NCBI RefSeq assembly: GCF_001514305.1
Contig: NZ_KQ949076.1
Location: 602,140-666,139 of the forward strand
Direction of reading: 5' to 3'
Length of the DNA stretch: 64,000 nucleotides
Source of the DNA: Streptomyces dysideae
GTDB taxonomy: Bacteria > Actinomycetota > Actinomycetes > Streptomycetales > Streptomycetaceae
The notes beneath the pieces are model-generated. The model searched no databases, had not been told where the DNA came from, and was given only the letters and a program-made list of their open reading frames with translations. Of this stretch, positions 26,559 to 36,059 are shown in pieces. The position numbers and the translations under genes were made by a program. Numbering within the stretch: the first letter of the stretch is position 1; each line of letters starts with the position of its first letter.

Positions 26559-27437
26559 TTACGGGGCCGGCTCCTGTCCAACGGTGGTCTCCGATGTGCC
26601 GCTGCCGTCATGCAGCAGCGCGAGGGCTTCACTGATGGTGAGAGTGGTGTCCCGAGCCTCGTCCCAGGAGTGGAGCACCTCGGCCGCTGCGCGCATCAAA
26701 TGTCCGGGGAGGCCGGTTTCATCGAGTAGGTCGGCGGCGTCCTCAAGTTCTGGAGCCCACCGCCAGGCTCGGGAGACCGTCTTGGGGATGTACCCGGTCT
26801 CTGTCAGATAGCTGCCTGTTCGCTTGCTGGCGATGTGTATAAGTTCATCCGAAACATCGTTCGCGTCCGCGAGACCGTAAGCCACTGCTGCCAGGACACG
26901 GGACGCCTTCTGGTAACTGGAGTAGGCGAGCTTCAGCGCGGACGCCTTCCCGATGTCGTCACCGAGCTGGTGGGTTTGCACATCGGTGCCGGCGAAGAGG
27001 TCCTCAAGCCGGTCGACCTCTTCCCGCGGTCCTGCGAGGTAGAGGGTTGGGGATTTGCCGTCGACAGGAGGGGAACCGACGACGGCTCCATCGACGACAA
27101 CGGCGTTGCGAAGGCGTTCCGCGACGTTCCGGACGCGGTGCGGAGTGATCGCATTCGCCTCAACATAGGTGCCGCAGAAACCGTGGGCGGCCGCCTGGGC
27201 AGCAACATCTTCCGCGGCCGCGGGCGGACACAGTGACAGCAATACATCAACGCTATCGACGAGGTCAGCGAGGGCGACCGGCTTCATGCTGGCCCGCTTG
27301 GCGCGCTGCCGAGAGCTCTCGCTTCGTCCCGTCGGGCACCACAGCACCGTCGTGCCCTTCGAGCGAAGTTGCGCAGCGAAGGCTGCGCCCATGCTGCCGG
27401 GGTGCATAAGCCCGACGGTTACCTCAGTCGCCATCAC
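26559..27437 (-). CDS. NAD(P)-binding dehydrogenase of the 6PGDH/3-hydroxyisobutyrate type
   Basis: A 292-residue protein. The Rossmann start is VGLMHPGSMGAAFAAQL (G-x-x-x-P-G-x-M-G), followed by SVDVLLSLCPPAAAEDVA and VDGAVVGSPPVDG. The C-terminal domain resembles DUF1932 found in imine reductase-like and phosphogluconate dehydrogenase-like proteins (KLAYSSYQKASRVLAAV). The invariant catalytic Lys of beta-hydroxyacid dehydrogenases may be the one in ASALKLAYSS. Its start overlaps the stop of the HAD gene by 4 bp, so the two form an operon. Substrate unknown. Confidence 0.82.
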   Translation of the reverse strand: MMATEVTVGLMHPGSMGAAFAAQLRSKGTTVLWCPTGRSESSRQRAKRASMKPVALADLVDSVDVLLSLCPPAAAEDVAAQAAAHGFCGTYVEANAITPHRVRNVAERLRNAVVVDGAVVGSPPVDGKSPTLYLAGPREEVDRLEDLFAGTDVQTHQLGDDIGKASALKLAYSSYQKASRVLAAVAYGLADANDVSDELIHIASKRTGSYLTETGYIPKTVSRAWRWAPELEDAADLLDETGLPGHLMRAAAEVLHSWDEARDTTLTISEALALLHDGSGTSETTVGQEPAP

Positions 27438-28099
27438 CGTGCCGTCCTCGTTTGAGTGGTGCTCAGCAGCAGATTGATGGCGCTGAGGGCGTCGGGTACA
27501 GCGTGGTCGGGGGGACTCAGGTGATCAAGCCACGGCCGGTCTTGGCTGACCCAGATGGTTCTTAGGCCTGCGGACTGGCCTCCGCGGATGTCGTTCTCGG
27601 GGTTGTCGCCGACCATCCAGCCCTCTTCCCAGGGGGTGCCGCCGCAGCGGGCGACGGCGACGTGGAAGGCGTCCGCTTCCGGCTTGCGTGCCCCGATTTC
27701 TTCTGAGATTACGATGGCGTCGACCGACCTGGTGAGTCCTGCGGCAGCGATCTTGGCGCGTTGGATGTCGGCGGCTCCGTTGGTGAGGATGCCCAGTCGC
27801 CACCGCGCGGCGCGCATCTGCTCCAGGCCCTCGATGACGTCCGGGCGGCGGGGCACTCTGGCGGCGATTCCTGTGACGTAATCGTCCCAGAGTTGCGTGG
27901 CCGGCGCTTCGAGAAAGAGCTCGTGGCGCAGCCGCTCGAAGGTGGCCGGGTAGGCCCTCTCCTGGAGTGCATCAACGAGGTGTCCTTCTGCTCCGCTGCC
28001 CAGGCCGTGGGCGCGGCAGAAGTCGGCCGCCCATTTTGCGAGCGCCCCCTGACGATCACAGAGGGTGTTGTCGAGATCGAAGAGCACCAGCCTTTGCAT
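27434..28099 (-). CDS. HAD-family hydrolase
   Basis: A 221-residue protein. The nucleophile motif is LVLFDLDNTLCD (residues 4-15), motif II ILTNGA, motif III with a Lys before PEADAF, motif IV VGDNPENDI. This is the pattern of small-molecule phosphatases such as phosphoglycolate phosphatase and 2-haloacid dehalogenase relatives. ATG at 28099 is used because the family N terminus begins there. Coupled to the dehydrogenase gene downstream; together they could dephosphorylate and oxidise or reduce one metabolite. Confidence 0.87.
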   Translation of the reverse strand: MQRLVLFDLDNTLCDRQGALAKWAADFCRAHGLGSGAEGHLVDALQERAYPATFERLRHELFLEAPATQLWDDYVTGIAARVPRRPDVIEGLEQMRAARWRLGILTNGAADIQRAKIAAAGLTRSVDAIVISEEIGARKPEADAFHVAVARCGGTPWEEGWMVGDNPENDIRGGQSAGLRTIWVSQDRPWLDHLSPPDHAVPDALSAINLLLSTTQTRTAR

Positions 28100-28693
28100 A
28101 GGGCGAGACCCTAGCTGGATCCGGTGTCCAGCACGGCACCCTGGCCGGGAGTCCGTCACCGCCCCTGGGTGGGCACGAGCGCTGTCAGCGGTCACAGGAA
28201 AGAACTGGCAGCGCCGGGCTTCGATGGTCCACGGCGCGCCGCTTTCCACGCCCTGTGGAAGCGCAACGGAGGTGGCACATCCCCTGGATCGTTGAGGTGC
28301 CGTCGGTGGCGAGTGCGGCGCTCAGCAGCGCGGACACAGCACGGGTGTCCGCACTCCGTCTCAGCGCGGTGGAGCCGTGCGGCGAGGAACCTACTCTGAC
28401 ACCCAGAGCGATGATGCAGTCTCCCTCGGTAGTCGAAGGACTCGGGTGTGGAACACCACGTAGGTCCCCGAGCTGACGTTCAGGGCATCCCCCTTGGGGA
28501 GCACGGAGCTGCTCCGTCACAACCAGGAGGACGACGCACTGCGCGAGCCGCCCGGCAACCATCCAAGTCTTAGGTCTGGGGCGGACGGTCAAAATGAGCG
28601 CAACCCATCGGGGCAGCGGAGTCCTTGACGGCTCATCGCGGACCGGACACTTCAGGAATGGACAGCCCTACTCTCGCTCACTCCTTGCCGTCT
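28100..28693. other. Intergenic interval, 594 bp, with one inverted repeat
   Basis: No gene is supported. An inverted repeat GCGGACAC-N7-GTGTCCGC lies at 28330-28352; it resembles but does not match the CCGGACA palindromes at 11987 and 13951. The interval probably contains the promoter of the HAD-dehydrogenase unit. Confidence 0.45.
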
Positions 28694-29578
28694 CTACCGT
28701 CGAGCGAGCAGGGCATACAGCAGGGGAACCCGCGGCTCGTCGTCGGGCAGCTGCCACCAGCCGTCGCCGGTACGGATCATGCGGTCCCAGCGGCGCCAGG
28801 GGAGCTGCGGCGTCTCCCGCAGTCTCTCGATCTGCAGGCCGGCAGTAACAACGGCGTTGACCACGTCGTCGAGCCCATGCATCCACTCGAAGAAGTCCGT
28901 CGCGCCCTGGAGGGCCGGACCATCGGTGTACGTATGGGTGGACTCGCGTTGGATGGCGCCGCTGGCCAGGTAGTCGTGCCCGATCGAAAGACTGTTGGCG
29001 TGGTGGTCGTGGCCAACGAGGTCGGGGCCGTCACCGGTGTGCGGCCTGGGGCGCAGAGCGTTGAGGAGCGGGTGGAACTCTGCGACGTACAGCCTGCCAC
29101 CCGGACGCAGGAGCCTGGCGACTGTCTTGGCCCACGGAATCAGGTCGGGGAGGTAGTACAGGGCTCCCTTCCCCGTGTAGATCACGTCGAACTGACGCCC
29201 GTCGAGGACTTCGGCTGCGTCATACACATTGGCCTGGACGTACTCGACAGAGATGTTGGCGCGCTGCGCGAGTTCTCTGGCTGAGGAGACGGCCTGCCCA
29301 GAAAGGTCGAGACCTACCGCATGAGCGCCGCGGTGGGCGAAGGCGATGGTCTCGGTACCGAGATGGCACTGAAGGTGGAGAACGTCGCACCCTTCCAGTT
29401 CACCGAGGTCTTCCCACTCGAAGGGGGCAAACCAGCGAGAAGGGTCGGGAGCCTTGCCGTCTTCGAGGCCGTAGTACCTGCTGCCGATGTGGACAGAGGT
29501 ACGCGCGTCCCAGTTGAGCTCATTGGCTCGCATCATGTCCCGGCTGGTGAGGTCGAGCCCTTCGGATGCCTCAGTCAT
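28694..29578 (-). CDS. SAM-dependent methyltransferase 1
   Basis: A 294-residue class I methyltransferase. Motif I is DVLHLQCHLGTETIAFA, with the acidic residue of motif II in AVGLDLSG, then VIYTGKGALYYLPDL and LLRPGGRLYVAEFH as motif post-I/III. The C-terminal half carries FFEWMHGLDDVVNAVV and may define the substrate. ATG at 29578 (MTEASEG) is preferred; a start at 29590 is possible. A 28-nt tandem dyad lies 36 bp upstream and is a likely operator. Methyl acceptor unknown. Confidence 0.88.
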   Translation of the reverse strand: MTEASEGLDLTSRDMMRANELNWDARTSVHIGSRYYGLEDGKAPDPSRWFAPFEWEDLGELEGCDVLHLQCHLGTETIAFAHRGAHAVGLDLSGQAVSSARELAQRANISVEYVQANVYDAAEVLDGRQFDVIYTGKGALYYLPDLIPWAKTVARLLRPGGRLYVAEFHPLLNALRPRPHTGDGPDLVGHDHHANSLSIGHDYLASGAIQRESTHTYTDGPALQGATDFFEWMHGLDDVVNAVVTAGLQIERLRETPQLPWRRWDRMIRTGDGWWQLPDDEPRVPLLYALLARR

Positions 29579-29613
29579 GCTTTCATCCAATCACCTGCCT
29601 TCGGGACACACAT

Positions 29614-29641
29614 ATCACCTCGGTGATATCACTCAGGCGAT
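29614..29641. promoter_or_regulatory. Tandem operator-like site ATCAC-N4-GTGAT-ATCAC-N4-GCGAT
   Basis: Two head-to-tail 14-nt dyads in a row, 36 bp upstream of the methyltransferase start and about 200 bp upstream of the Nudix-like gene on the other strand, so it could govern both directions. Equivalent tandem sites occur at 46796-46823 and 53188-53215. Confidence 0.65.
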
Positions 29642-29836
29642 GGTCCCGCCCTTACGAACTAGGCATCCTTACAAGCTCGTTCGGCTCGCGTCAGGAGCCG
29701 GATGTTGAATGCACCTTCTCCCCGCGAGCAACACCTTGGCGAGCGGGAAGCGTGGCTACTAGCCGCACTGGAACACACCTCGCTCCGTGTCCGTATTCCA
29801 GACACCTGCTGGACGGCCCATTAGGAGGGGCACAAC

Positions 29837-30346
29837 GTGACCACGTTGACGCACCGATGGCTCCCGAGCCGCATGCCGGACGAGACCGATGTGCGACAGG
29901 TTTACGGCTTCTGCTTTGACGCCGCCGGCCGGGTGTTGCTGGGAGTGGAGCACGGAGAGAGCCCCGGGCATCGAATGCCCGGTAGCGAAACGAAAGTAGA
30001 CGGATACGACTACCTCGCAACGTTGGTCCGAGAGTGCCGAAGCGGGTATCGGGTCACCATCACGAAACCTATCTATCTGGGATATCGGCAGGTTCGAGAC
30101 CAAGACGCCAAACTGACCTATGCCGAACTCTTCTTGGCAGCGCGCATAACCACGTTCCATCGCCGGAGTCCCGCGCTTGGTAGCTGTCGCTCATTCCAGA
30201 GGCTGCTGACACCAGTCAGCTATGTTCCCGATCGCCTCGGCTGGGGAGCAGAGGGATCGCTGCAGATTTCTGCCGCTGCCGCTGTCGCAACTAATGTCTT
30301 CGGCCTCGACCTGTCGGTTCTGCACGACGAGGTCTATCGGACCTGA
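29837..30346 (+). CDS. Degenerate Nudix-fold protein
   Basis: A 169-residue protein whose order fits the Nudix fold (VRQVYGFCFDAAGRVLLGVE; then GSETKVDGYDYLATLVREC). The Nudix box should read GX5EX7REUXEEXGU; here the RE is kept, but the first Glu and the EE pair are missing, so metal-dependent hydrolysis is unlikely. It may bind a nucleotide-sugar or act as a regulator. It is the first gene of the plus-strand block that leads into the glycosyltransferases. Confidence 0.6.
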   Translation: MTTLTHRWLPSRMPDETDVRQVYGFCFDAAGRVLLGVEHGESPGHRMPGSETKVDGYDYLATLVRECRSGYRVTITKPIYLGYRQVRDQDAKLTYAELFLAARITTFHRRSPALGSCRSFQRLLTPVSYVPDRLGWGAEGSLQISAAAAVATNVFGLDLSVLHDEVYRT

Positions 30347-30511
30347 GGCGATAGCCGTCCGCCACCAACACGCTGACAGTTGAATTTGACTCTCTCTACT
30401 GGCGCGTATCCAAGAACGTGGATGATGCGCGCCCTGCAAGACAGTGTCGCAAACGATCACGCATGTCCGAGTCGGCAGGCTCGGCGAAATGAGCGGCGGG
30501 AGGGGAGACCT

Positions 30512-31522
30512 GTGGCATCCGTACCGCACAAACCGATCGCTGAAAGTCCAGACAACGGGCGAGGCAACGTACCAGATCGCGGCATCTTGGTACTTGCCTA
30601 CGGGCACAGGCGATACCACCGCCAAGCATATTCACTGGCCCTATCGTTGCAGCGCCACTCTCCCGGCATGCATCGCACCCTGGTCACCGACGACGTGCGA
30701 TGTATAGCAACGAAGGCATACGACTCGGTGATCAAGATTGAGACTGGGCAGTCCGATGACTGCCGCCTCAAGCTCAGTCTCGATACGTATGCCCCGTACC
30801 CGCGCACCCTCTACTTGGACGCCGATGCTCTTGCAGTCCGCCCCATCGAGCCAGTATTTGACCTATTCGACAGCTCCGACGTTGGAGTAGTCGGGCGTGA
30901 CATCACAGCCGACCAAGACGAAATCTGGTATGGGGACGTCGCCTCAATGTGTCGCGCAGCGGGTACAGGCTGGCTACCGAAGTGCAACAGCGGCCTGATC
31001 CTCCTCCACGCCACCGATGCAACTCGGCAAGTGTTCGCTCGGGCCCGCGAATTGGTCAATCAATACAGCGAATTGGGGCTGCACACCTTCCGCGGAGGAA
31101 TCGCCGACGAGCCCCTCCTGGCGATGGCACTGGCCGAGCAAGGTATCCACGCCCAAGATCTCACTGCTCTCGCATCCGCGACTCCGATCGGTATCAATGG
31201 CCCACTGCGAGTCAATGCACTTACTGGGGCGTGCACATTCGCCAAGCAAGGGCTTGAAGTTGAGCCCGCTCTGATCCACTTCGCAGCTGACTACAGCTCG
31301 GACTACCGGCTTGCCGGCGCCCACTACAGGCGTGAGCGACTCGCGCTTCATCTGTCTCAGCGCCTCGGAGCGCCTGACAGGACAGCCCGGATCGCCGCAG
31401 GGCTGCGCTACGGCCTTCAGTGCGGAGCGTTCAACACCTGGATCCGCATCGTTGGCCGCGCCCCTCGCGACCCTTCCGACTTCTTCAGCACGGCGAAGCA
31501 GCCCCTTGAGGTGTCCCAGTGA
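30512..31522 (+). CDS. Glycosyltransferase, GT-A/GT8-like
   Basis: A 336-residue protein. After ILVLAYGHRRYHRQAYSLA comes YPRTLYLDADALAVRPIE, with the DxD metal-binding motif (Asp-Ala-Asp), and then CNSGLILLHA, typical of GT8 and related nucleotide-sugar transferases. No membrane segment is present. GTG at 30512 is preceded by GGGAGGGG with 6-base spacing, which decides the start. It would transfer a sugar from a nucleotide-sugar to an unknown acceptor, presumably the scaffold built by neighbouring genes. Confidence 0.82.
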   Translation: MASVPHKPIAESPDNGRGNVPDRGILVLAYGHRRYHRQAYSLALSLQRHSPGMHRTLVTDDVRCIATKAYDSVIKIETGQSDDCRLKLSLDTYAPYPRTLYLDADALAVRPIEPVFDLFDSSDVGVVGRDITADQDEIWYGDVASMCRAAGTGWLPKCNSGLILLHATDATRQVFARARELVNQYSELGLHTFRGGIADEPLLAMALAEQGIHAQDLTALASATPIGINGPLRVNALTGACTFAKQGLEVEPALIHFAADYSSDYRLAGAHYRRERLALHLSQRLGAPDRTARIAAGLRYGLQCGAFNTWIRIVGRAPRDPSDFFSTAKQPLEVSQ

Positions 31523-31562
31523 TCAGCGACAGGAAGCAATCTTCGTTGAAGGAGAAGGACTT

Positions 31563-32420
31563 GTGACACAGGTGCCACAGCCCCGTCAGACTTCGCCGAT
31601 CCACGAGTCGACGGCCGGGGAGCCCGCTTTCCGGATCGCGTTCCTCTTCCACACCAATCTCGACCTGCTCAGCCAGACCCTGCCGCGTTGCTTGGAAGCC
31701 CTGACGGCAGGGACTCAGGAGTCTTTCGAGGTGGTACTGCACTGTGACGGGACTCCCCCGCAGACCGTCGCCCAGCTCGCCCCGCGGCTGGCGCAATGGG
31801 GGGTCGACGAGGTGCGAGTACGCCGCCGAGACCGGTTCGTAGCTTCTGGGGACGGATCGAACAACGGGCATCGCAGACTGTTCGACCAGCGCTCCCCGTA
31901 CCTGATCGTCATCGAAGACGACGTGGTCATGTACCGCACCGATCCGTCGTTCGACGCCTTGTCTGCCTGCCGGCGCCTCTTCGAGAAGCACCCAAGGGTT
32001 CCCGTGTTGAGCAAGGTGAGCGACCACCACCAGTGGTCCTGGAAGCTCGAAGACGCAGGCGACGAGCTCGAACCTGGCGTGCGCTCCGTCAACCGGCTGT
32101 CCACGCACTTCATCGCGTACGACCTGCGCCGGTTCACCCCCATTGCCGATCGTTTTGGTGGCTTCGACCTCGACGTGTTCATCGACCGGGACGACCTCAG
32201 CTACAACTGGGAGGATCTCGTCTCCCACGTTGGCACTACGGGGGAACGCCATATCGCCTTCCCCGAAGGCTGGCCGCTTGAAGTGTTCCACTGCGATCGC
32301 AAGGTCGCCCCAGGGTCGATGTACCACACCCAAGATCCCCGGCTGAAGGCTCAAGTCCTCGCCGAGCTGGAGCAACGGTTCCGAGTGGGTCTCGACACGC
32401 CCATTGAGGTGACAGCATGA
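31563..32420 (+). CDS. Glycosyltransferase, GT2-like
   Basis: A 285-residue protein with RIAFLFHTNLDLLSQTLPRC at the start, SFEVVLHCDGTPPQTV and SPYLIVIEDDVVMYRTD (a DD pair equivalent to DxD). Such layout fits a GT-A-type family 2 transferase. GTG at 31563 follows AAGGAGAAGG. It lies 40 bp after the first glycosyltransferase and overlaps the fusion gene by 4 bp (ATGA at 32417), so the genes are co-expressed. Confidence 0.78.
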   Translation: MTQVPQPRQTSPIHESTAGEPAFRIAFLFHTNLDLLSQTLPRCLEALTAGTQESFEVVLHCDGTPPQTVAQLAPRLAQWGVDEVRVRRRDRFVASGDGSNNGHRRLFDQRSPYLIVIEDDVVMYRTDPSFDALSACRRLFEKHPRVPVLSKVSDHHQWSWKLEDAGDELEPGVRSVNRLSTHFIAYDLRRFTPIADRFGGFDLDVFIDRDDLSYNWEDLVSHVGTTGERHIAFPEGWPLEVFHCDRKVAPGSMYHTQDPRLKAQVLAELEQRFRVGLDTPIEVTA

Positions 32421-35400
32421 CGACCGCTCCGACACGCATCAACTCGTCACGCTCGTATGCCGAGCGCCTAGAGGCGTGGCGTACGCGCCTTGCCGAGAGT
32501 CGGCATCTCTCGAGTCGCTTCCGCGACCGGTACTCGATCGTCCTGGCGCAGATGGAAGCATTCGCCATGGCGGAAAGCGTCGCAGCAGCACGGGAGGCAG
32601 CAGCCGACGACCCTCATCGAGCCGCTGAGTTACTGGCTGGCACTACCCTGCTCCCTTCAGCAAGCCGGGCTAGCGCGCCTCTCCTCTTTGACGGCGACAC
32701 GGACATCGTGAGACTGCTGCGAGAGCTGCTCGCTGAATGTCCCCACCTCGATGACTTCATGGCGGCCCAGCAGCCCTTGGCTCAGACCGCCGTCCCGATC
32801 CACCCCTCCCGTAGGGCACGCATTCTCCGAGTCGATGAACCAGCTTCGTGTGACTTGGTGGCGCTGGTCTGGTCGGCCGGATCCGTCGAGGAGCGGCAGA
32901 GGAACGCTGCTCTGATCTCCGGCATCCTCCCTGAGCGGAGTGGTACGGGTGAGCTGCGGTTCGCCGTCCAGAGCGAGTACGCGCTGGTCCGGACGGAAAG
33001 TTCGGCGGACCCGTGGGTCTTCTCCCCGAACCTCGGCGAGACATTGGAGGATGCGCTGCGCTCGAGGAGGCTCGATTCGCGCAGCCGACGCCGGATCCTT
33101 ACCGCCCTGCGACGGCTACGCGAGGCGATGCTGGAGGCTGGCCTGATCTGGCAGGGCTTCGCTCCCCGGAACATGTTTCTCCGAGATGAGGAGATCATCC
33201 TCATCGACTTCGAGGAGGTCGTCGACAGCAACACCTCGCCAGCACGCGCGGCTGAGTACCTGCTGTGGCACAGGATCTTTTTTGCCGACAGCCTGACCGC
33301 CGCGGAGGCCGCCGAGCTGTTCGCCGTGGACAGCAATGGTGCGCCCGCCATCGCTGACGATCATCCGCTGCCGGCGGACTCGTTTGAACGGGCGCTGCTC
33401 GCGGTCGATACGGTGACGTGGCGGCAACGCCGAGAACTCCTCGGTCAATCCCTACGCCTTGAGAGCCAGCACCGACGTCCTGAGCGACGGCGTGATGGTG
33501 GAGTTCTGTACGGACACGAGCTTGGGCACTTTTGGGGCGACTTCCTGCCAGTTACTCATGAGGTCCGGCTCTTCAGCCATCTGTCCCCGATAGAAGATCC
33601 AAACACGCTGGTCGCATGCCTGGAGGCATTTGAGGCCGCGATGGAGGCCGACATCTGCCGCGCCATTCGAGCCAGCTGCACAGGCGCCGGCGATGGCAGT
33701 GCAATGCGCACAGAGGGGCTCATCGACGCCCTGGATGCTGTTGGCGTGACCGCTCTTGCTGAGGCGCGTCTGGACACGCGGGCCTGGTACCAGCAGCTGA
33801 CGGCCGATCCTGCTCGTCTCATAGACGAACTTCTCTTTCAGCTCGGCACCAATGTCGGCGGTGTGAGCCAGGCGCTCCTGGACACCTACCTCGTCGGCAG
33901 AAGTGGCGCCCGGAAAGGGCATGAGGAGGATCTGGTCGAGACTGTTCGTGTTGGCCTGGACTTCCTGCACGGCGCCGAGCCGGAGCAGCCCTTCCTTCGC
34001 TACGCCGAGCCGACCGCACTGAGGAAGTCCGTCGCCCAGCCCCTGCCGCGGGAAGGGCTCGGTTTCGACCACGTCCTCGCTGAGGTCAACGACGTCGTTG
34101 CCCGTTACTCCATCGGGCAGGGGCACCCCAGGTATTTGGCGTTCCCCGACTCGGGCAACGCCTTGGCTGCCCTGGCCGGCAGCCTTCTCAGTCCGCTCCT
34201 CAACCAGAACCTCATAGCCGTCGACCGCAGCGCGCCGTCAGCGACCTTCGTCGAGGCACAGGTCATCGAATGGCTGCGGGAGCTGGTCGGGTACGCGACC
34301 GTTCCGCTCACCGAACTACGCGGCGTCAAAGACGTCTCCGGTCTCTGGACGACCGGAGGGCATCTGTCCAACCACATCGCGATGCTCGCTGCGCTGGGAC
34401 ACGCCTTCCCCGCCGCACGCAAGCATGGCCTGCGAGGGCTCGACACCCAGCCAGCGGTCGTCATGGCAGGGCCGATCGCTCACTACTCGCACAGCGACGC
34501 CGCGTTCCACCTGGGCCTGGGCTGGGACGCGATTCTCTCCACCGGCGCCAAACAGGGCTACACGACCGACCCGGCGGCTGTTGACCGGCTTCTCTCGGAT
34601 CCGCCCTCCGGTCGTACGCCGTTCATGGTGGTTGGAGTGGCCGGCAACTGCCGGACCACAGGACTGGACGATCTTGAGGCGCTCGGTGAGGTCTGCCGCA
34701 AGCATGGTGTGTGGTTCCACGTCGACGCCTGTCACGGAGGAAGCCTGATCTTCAACGATCGGCTGCGGCAGCAGCATCTTCGTGGAATCGAGCAGGCCGA
34801 TTCTGTTTCTCTCGACCCCCACAAGGGCCTCTTCACCCCATACCCCTCGTCGTATGTCCTGTTCCGGGAGCGTGAAGTCCTCACCCAGTTCAGCCGTCAC
34901 ACGACGACTGTCATGGCGGACGACTGCTGGGACCTCGGGCTGATCACCCCGTTCCTCGGATCGCGGGGCTTCCAAAGCCTGCCGACCTGGATGCTGCTGC
35001 GTCACGTCGGCACGCGTGCCTTGGGCGCGATGGTGGAGGCTCGGCAGGCTCTGGTGCGCTACCTGGAGAGACGACTCGACGAGACCGGACTGTTCGTCCG
35101 TCTCAACGACGTTGACTTCTACCGGATGGCCTTCGTGTTCTGCCCACCAGGCGTTCGTAGTGCGCTCACCAGCCTGGATGCAGCCGGCAGGCAGCGAGCG
35201 GCGAAGGTCGTCAGTGCGTACACGTCGCGGGTGAACACAGCCCTGTACCAGGCCGGTGAGGTGTGCTTCGACGAGCACTCGCTCGCCGACCTGGCTGACC
35301 GTGTGGGTGCTGGTGCTGGAACCGGCTACACGATCATGGCCACATGCCCCGGTAATCCGCTCCTCACCCGGGCTGATCTGGATGTCGCGGTGGAACGGCT

Positions 35401-35515
35401 CGTCGCCGAGGCGCAACCGCTCGTCGAGCCGATGCTGGCGGAGATCCGCGGAGAAGCTGTGCACCAGCACGCTCCTCGACTGAGCGGGCCTGCCGGATGG
35501 AACGATGGCGAGTGA
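32417..35515 (+). CDS. Kinase-like / PLP-dependent decarboxylase fusion
   Basis: A 1,032-residue two-part protein. Residues about 180-330 resemble an APH/RIO-type kinase lobe: WQGFAPRNMFL (245-255) stands at the catalytic loop and ILIDFEEV with Asp264 at the DFG position. The catalytic Asp of HxD is replaced, so kinase activity is doubtful. Residues about 500-1,010 are a group II PLP decarboxylase: Asp770 in HVDACHGG and Lys803 in SLDPHKGLFTPYP, the Schiff-base Lys. The group includes glutamate, DOPA and tryptophan decarboxylases. The fusion links an apparently degenerate kinase lobe to amino acid decarboxylation. No frameshift is seen. Confidence 0.8.
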   Translation: MTTAPTRINSSRSYAERLEAWRTRLAESRHLSSRFRDRYSIVLAQMEAFAMAESVAAAREAAADDPHRAAELLAGTTLLPSASRASAPLLFDGDTDIVRLLRELLAECPHLDDFMAAQQPLAQTAVPIHPSRRARILRVDEPASCDLVALVWSAGSVEERQRNAALISGILPERSGTGELRFAVQSEYALVRTESSADPWVFSPNLGETLEDALRSRRLDSRSRRRILTALRRLREAMLEAGLIWQGFAPRNMFLRDEEIILIDFEEVVDSNTSPARAAEYLLWHRIFFADSLTAAEAAELFAVDSNGAPAIADDHPLPADSFERALLAVDTVTWRQRRELLGQSLRLESQHRRPERRRDGGVLYGHELGHFWGDFLPVTHEVRLFSHLSPIEDPNTLVACLEAFEAAMEADICRAIRASCTGAGDGSAMRTEGLIDALDAVGVTALAEARLDTRAWYQQLTADPARLIDELLFQLGTNVGGVSQALLDTYLVGRSGARKGHEEDLVETVRVGLDFLHGAEPEQPFLRYAEPTALRKSVAQPLPREGLGFDHVLAEVNDVVARYSIGQGHPRYLAFPDSGNALAALAGSLLSPLLNQNLIAVDRSAPSATFVEAQVIEWLRELVGYATVPLTELRGVKDVSGLWTTGGHLSNHIAMLAALGHAFPAARKHGLRGLDTQPAVVMAGPIAHYSHSDAAFHLGLGWDAILSTGAKQGYTTDPAAVDRLLSDPPSGRTPFMVVGVAGNCRTTGLDDLEALGEVCRKHGVWFHVDACHGGSLIFNDRLRQQHLRGIEQADSVSLDPHKGLFTPYPSSYVLFREREVLTQFSRHTTTVMADDCWDLGLITPFLGSRGFQSLPTWMLLRHVGTRALGAMVEARQALVRYLERRLDETGLFVRLNDVDFYRMAFVFCPPGVRSALTSLDAAGRQRAAKVVSAYTSRVNTALYQAGEVCFDEHSLADLADRVGAGAGTGYTIMATCPGNPLLTRADLDVAVERLVAEAQPLVEPMLAEIRGEAVHQHAPRLSGPAGWNDGE

Positions 35516-36036
35516 GCGGCGACGTTGTATCCGCGATTGATCAGTTCCTCACCGATCAGTCCTGCGAGGCAGTTGCCGCATTCGTCTACGGCTCAGTCGC
35601 GAGGGGCCAAGCGGGGCCGACGAGCGATGTGGACACCTTCGTGCTGCTCGCAGAGCCGTTGCCTGCGGTTGCGGTGCAACGGCTCCGGTCGGGCTTCGCC
35701 GAGCTCCAGGAACGCCTCGGATATACCCCTGACGCCGCCTATCCGGTGGAGCTGTTCACCGTACAGCAGGCCCATGGGGCCCTTGCCGGGAATGAGGTCA
35801 GCCGAGCCATTCATCAGGCCTGCTCTCAAGGGAAGGTCAACTCCGACCTGGCCGAGGCAGATGCCGTGGAAGTCCTTCGGGCCCTGCTCGGTGCACGGCT
35901 GACCGTGCGCGCCTCCGCGCAACTCGATGAGTTGACCGTACGTGCCACCCAGGTTCTGACCCGGCACCTGCGCTCCGCTTCTACACCGCCCGAGCGGGAG
36001 GTCCTCCGCGCGCTCGGCATACGAGGGAACAACTGA
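35512..36036 (+). CDS. Nucleotidyltransferase-domain protein
   Basis: A 174-residue protein with the Pol-beta-type motif FVYGSVARGQAGPTSDVDTFVLL (GSxxRG, then DxD), the minimal nucleotidyltransferase fold. GTG at 35512 overlaps the stop of the fusion gene (GTGA), in keeping with this operon; an ATG at 35497 is an alternative. Such proteins transfer AMP or another nucleotide to small molecules or proteins. Part of the coupled chain from 31563 to 38334. Confidence 0.78.
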   Translation: MSGDVVSAIDQFLTDQSCEAVAAFVYGSVARGQAGPTSDVDTFVLLAEPLPAVAVQRLRSGFAELQERLGYTPDAAYPVELFTVQQAHGALAGNEVSRAIHQACSQGKVNSDLAEADAVEVLRALLGARLTVRASAQLDELTVRATQVLTRHLRSASTPPEREVLRALGIRGNN

Positions 36037-36059
36037 CCGCACAGAGGAAGGAAGATCCG

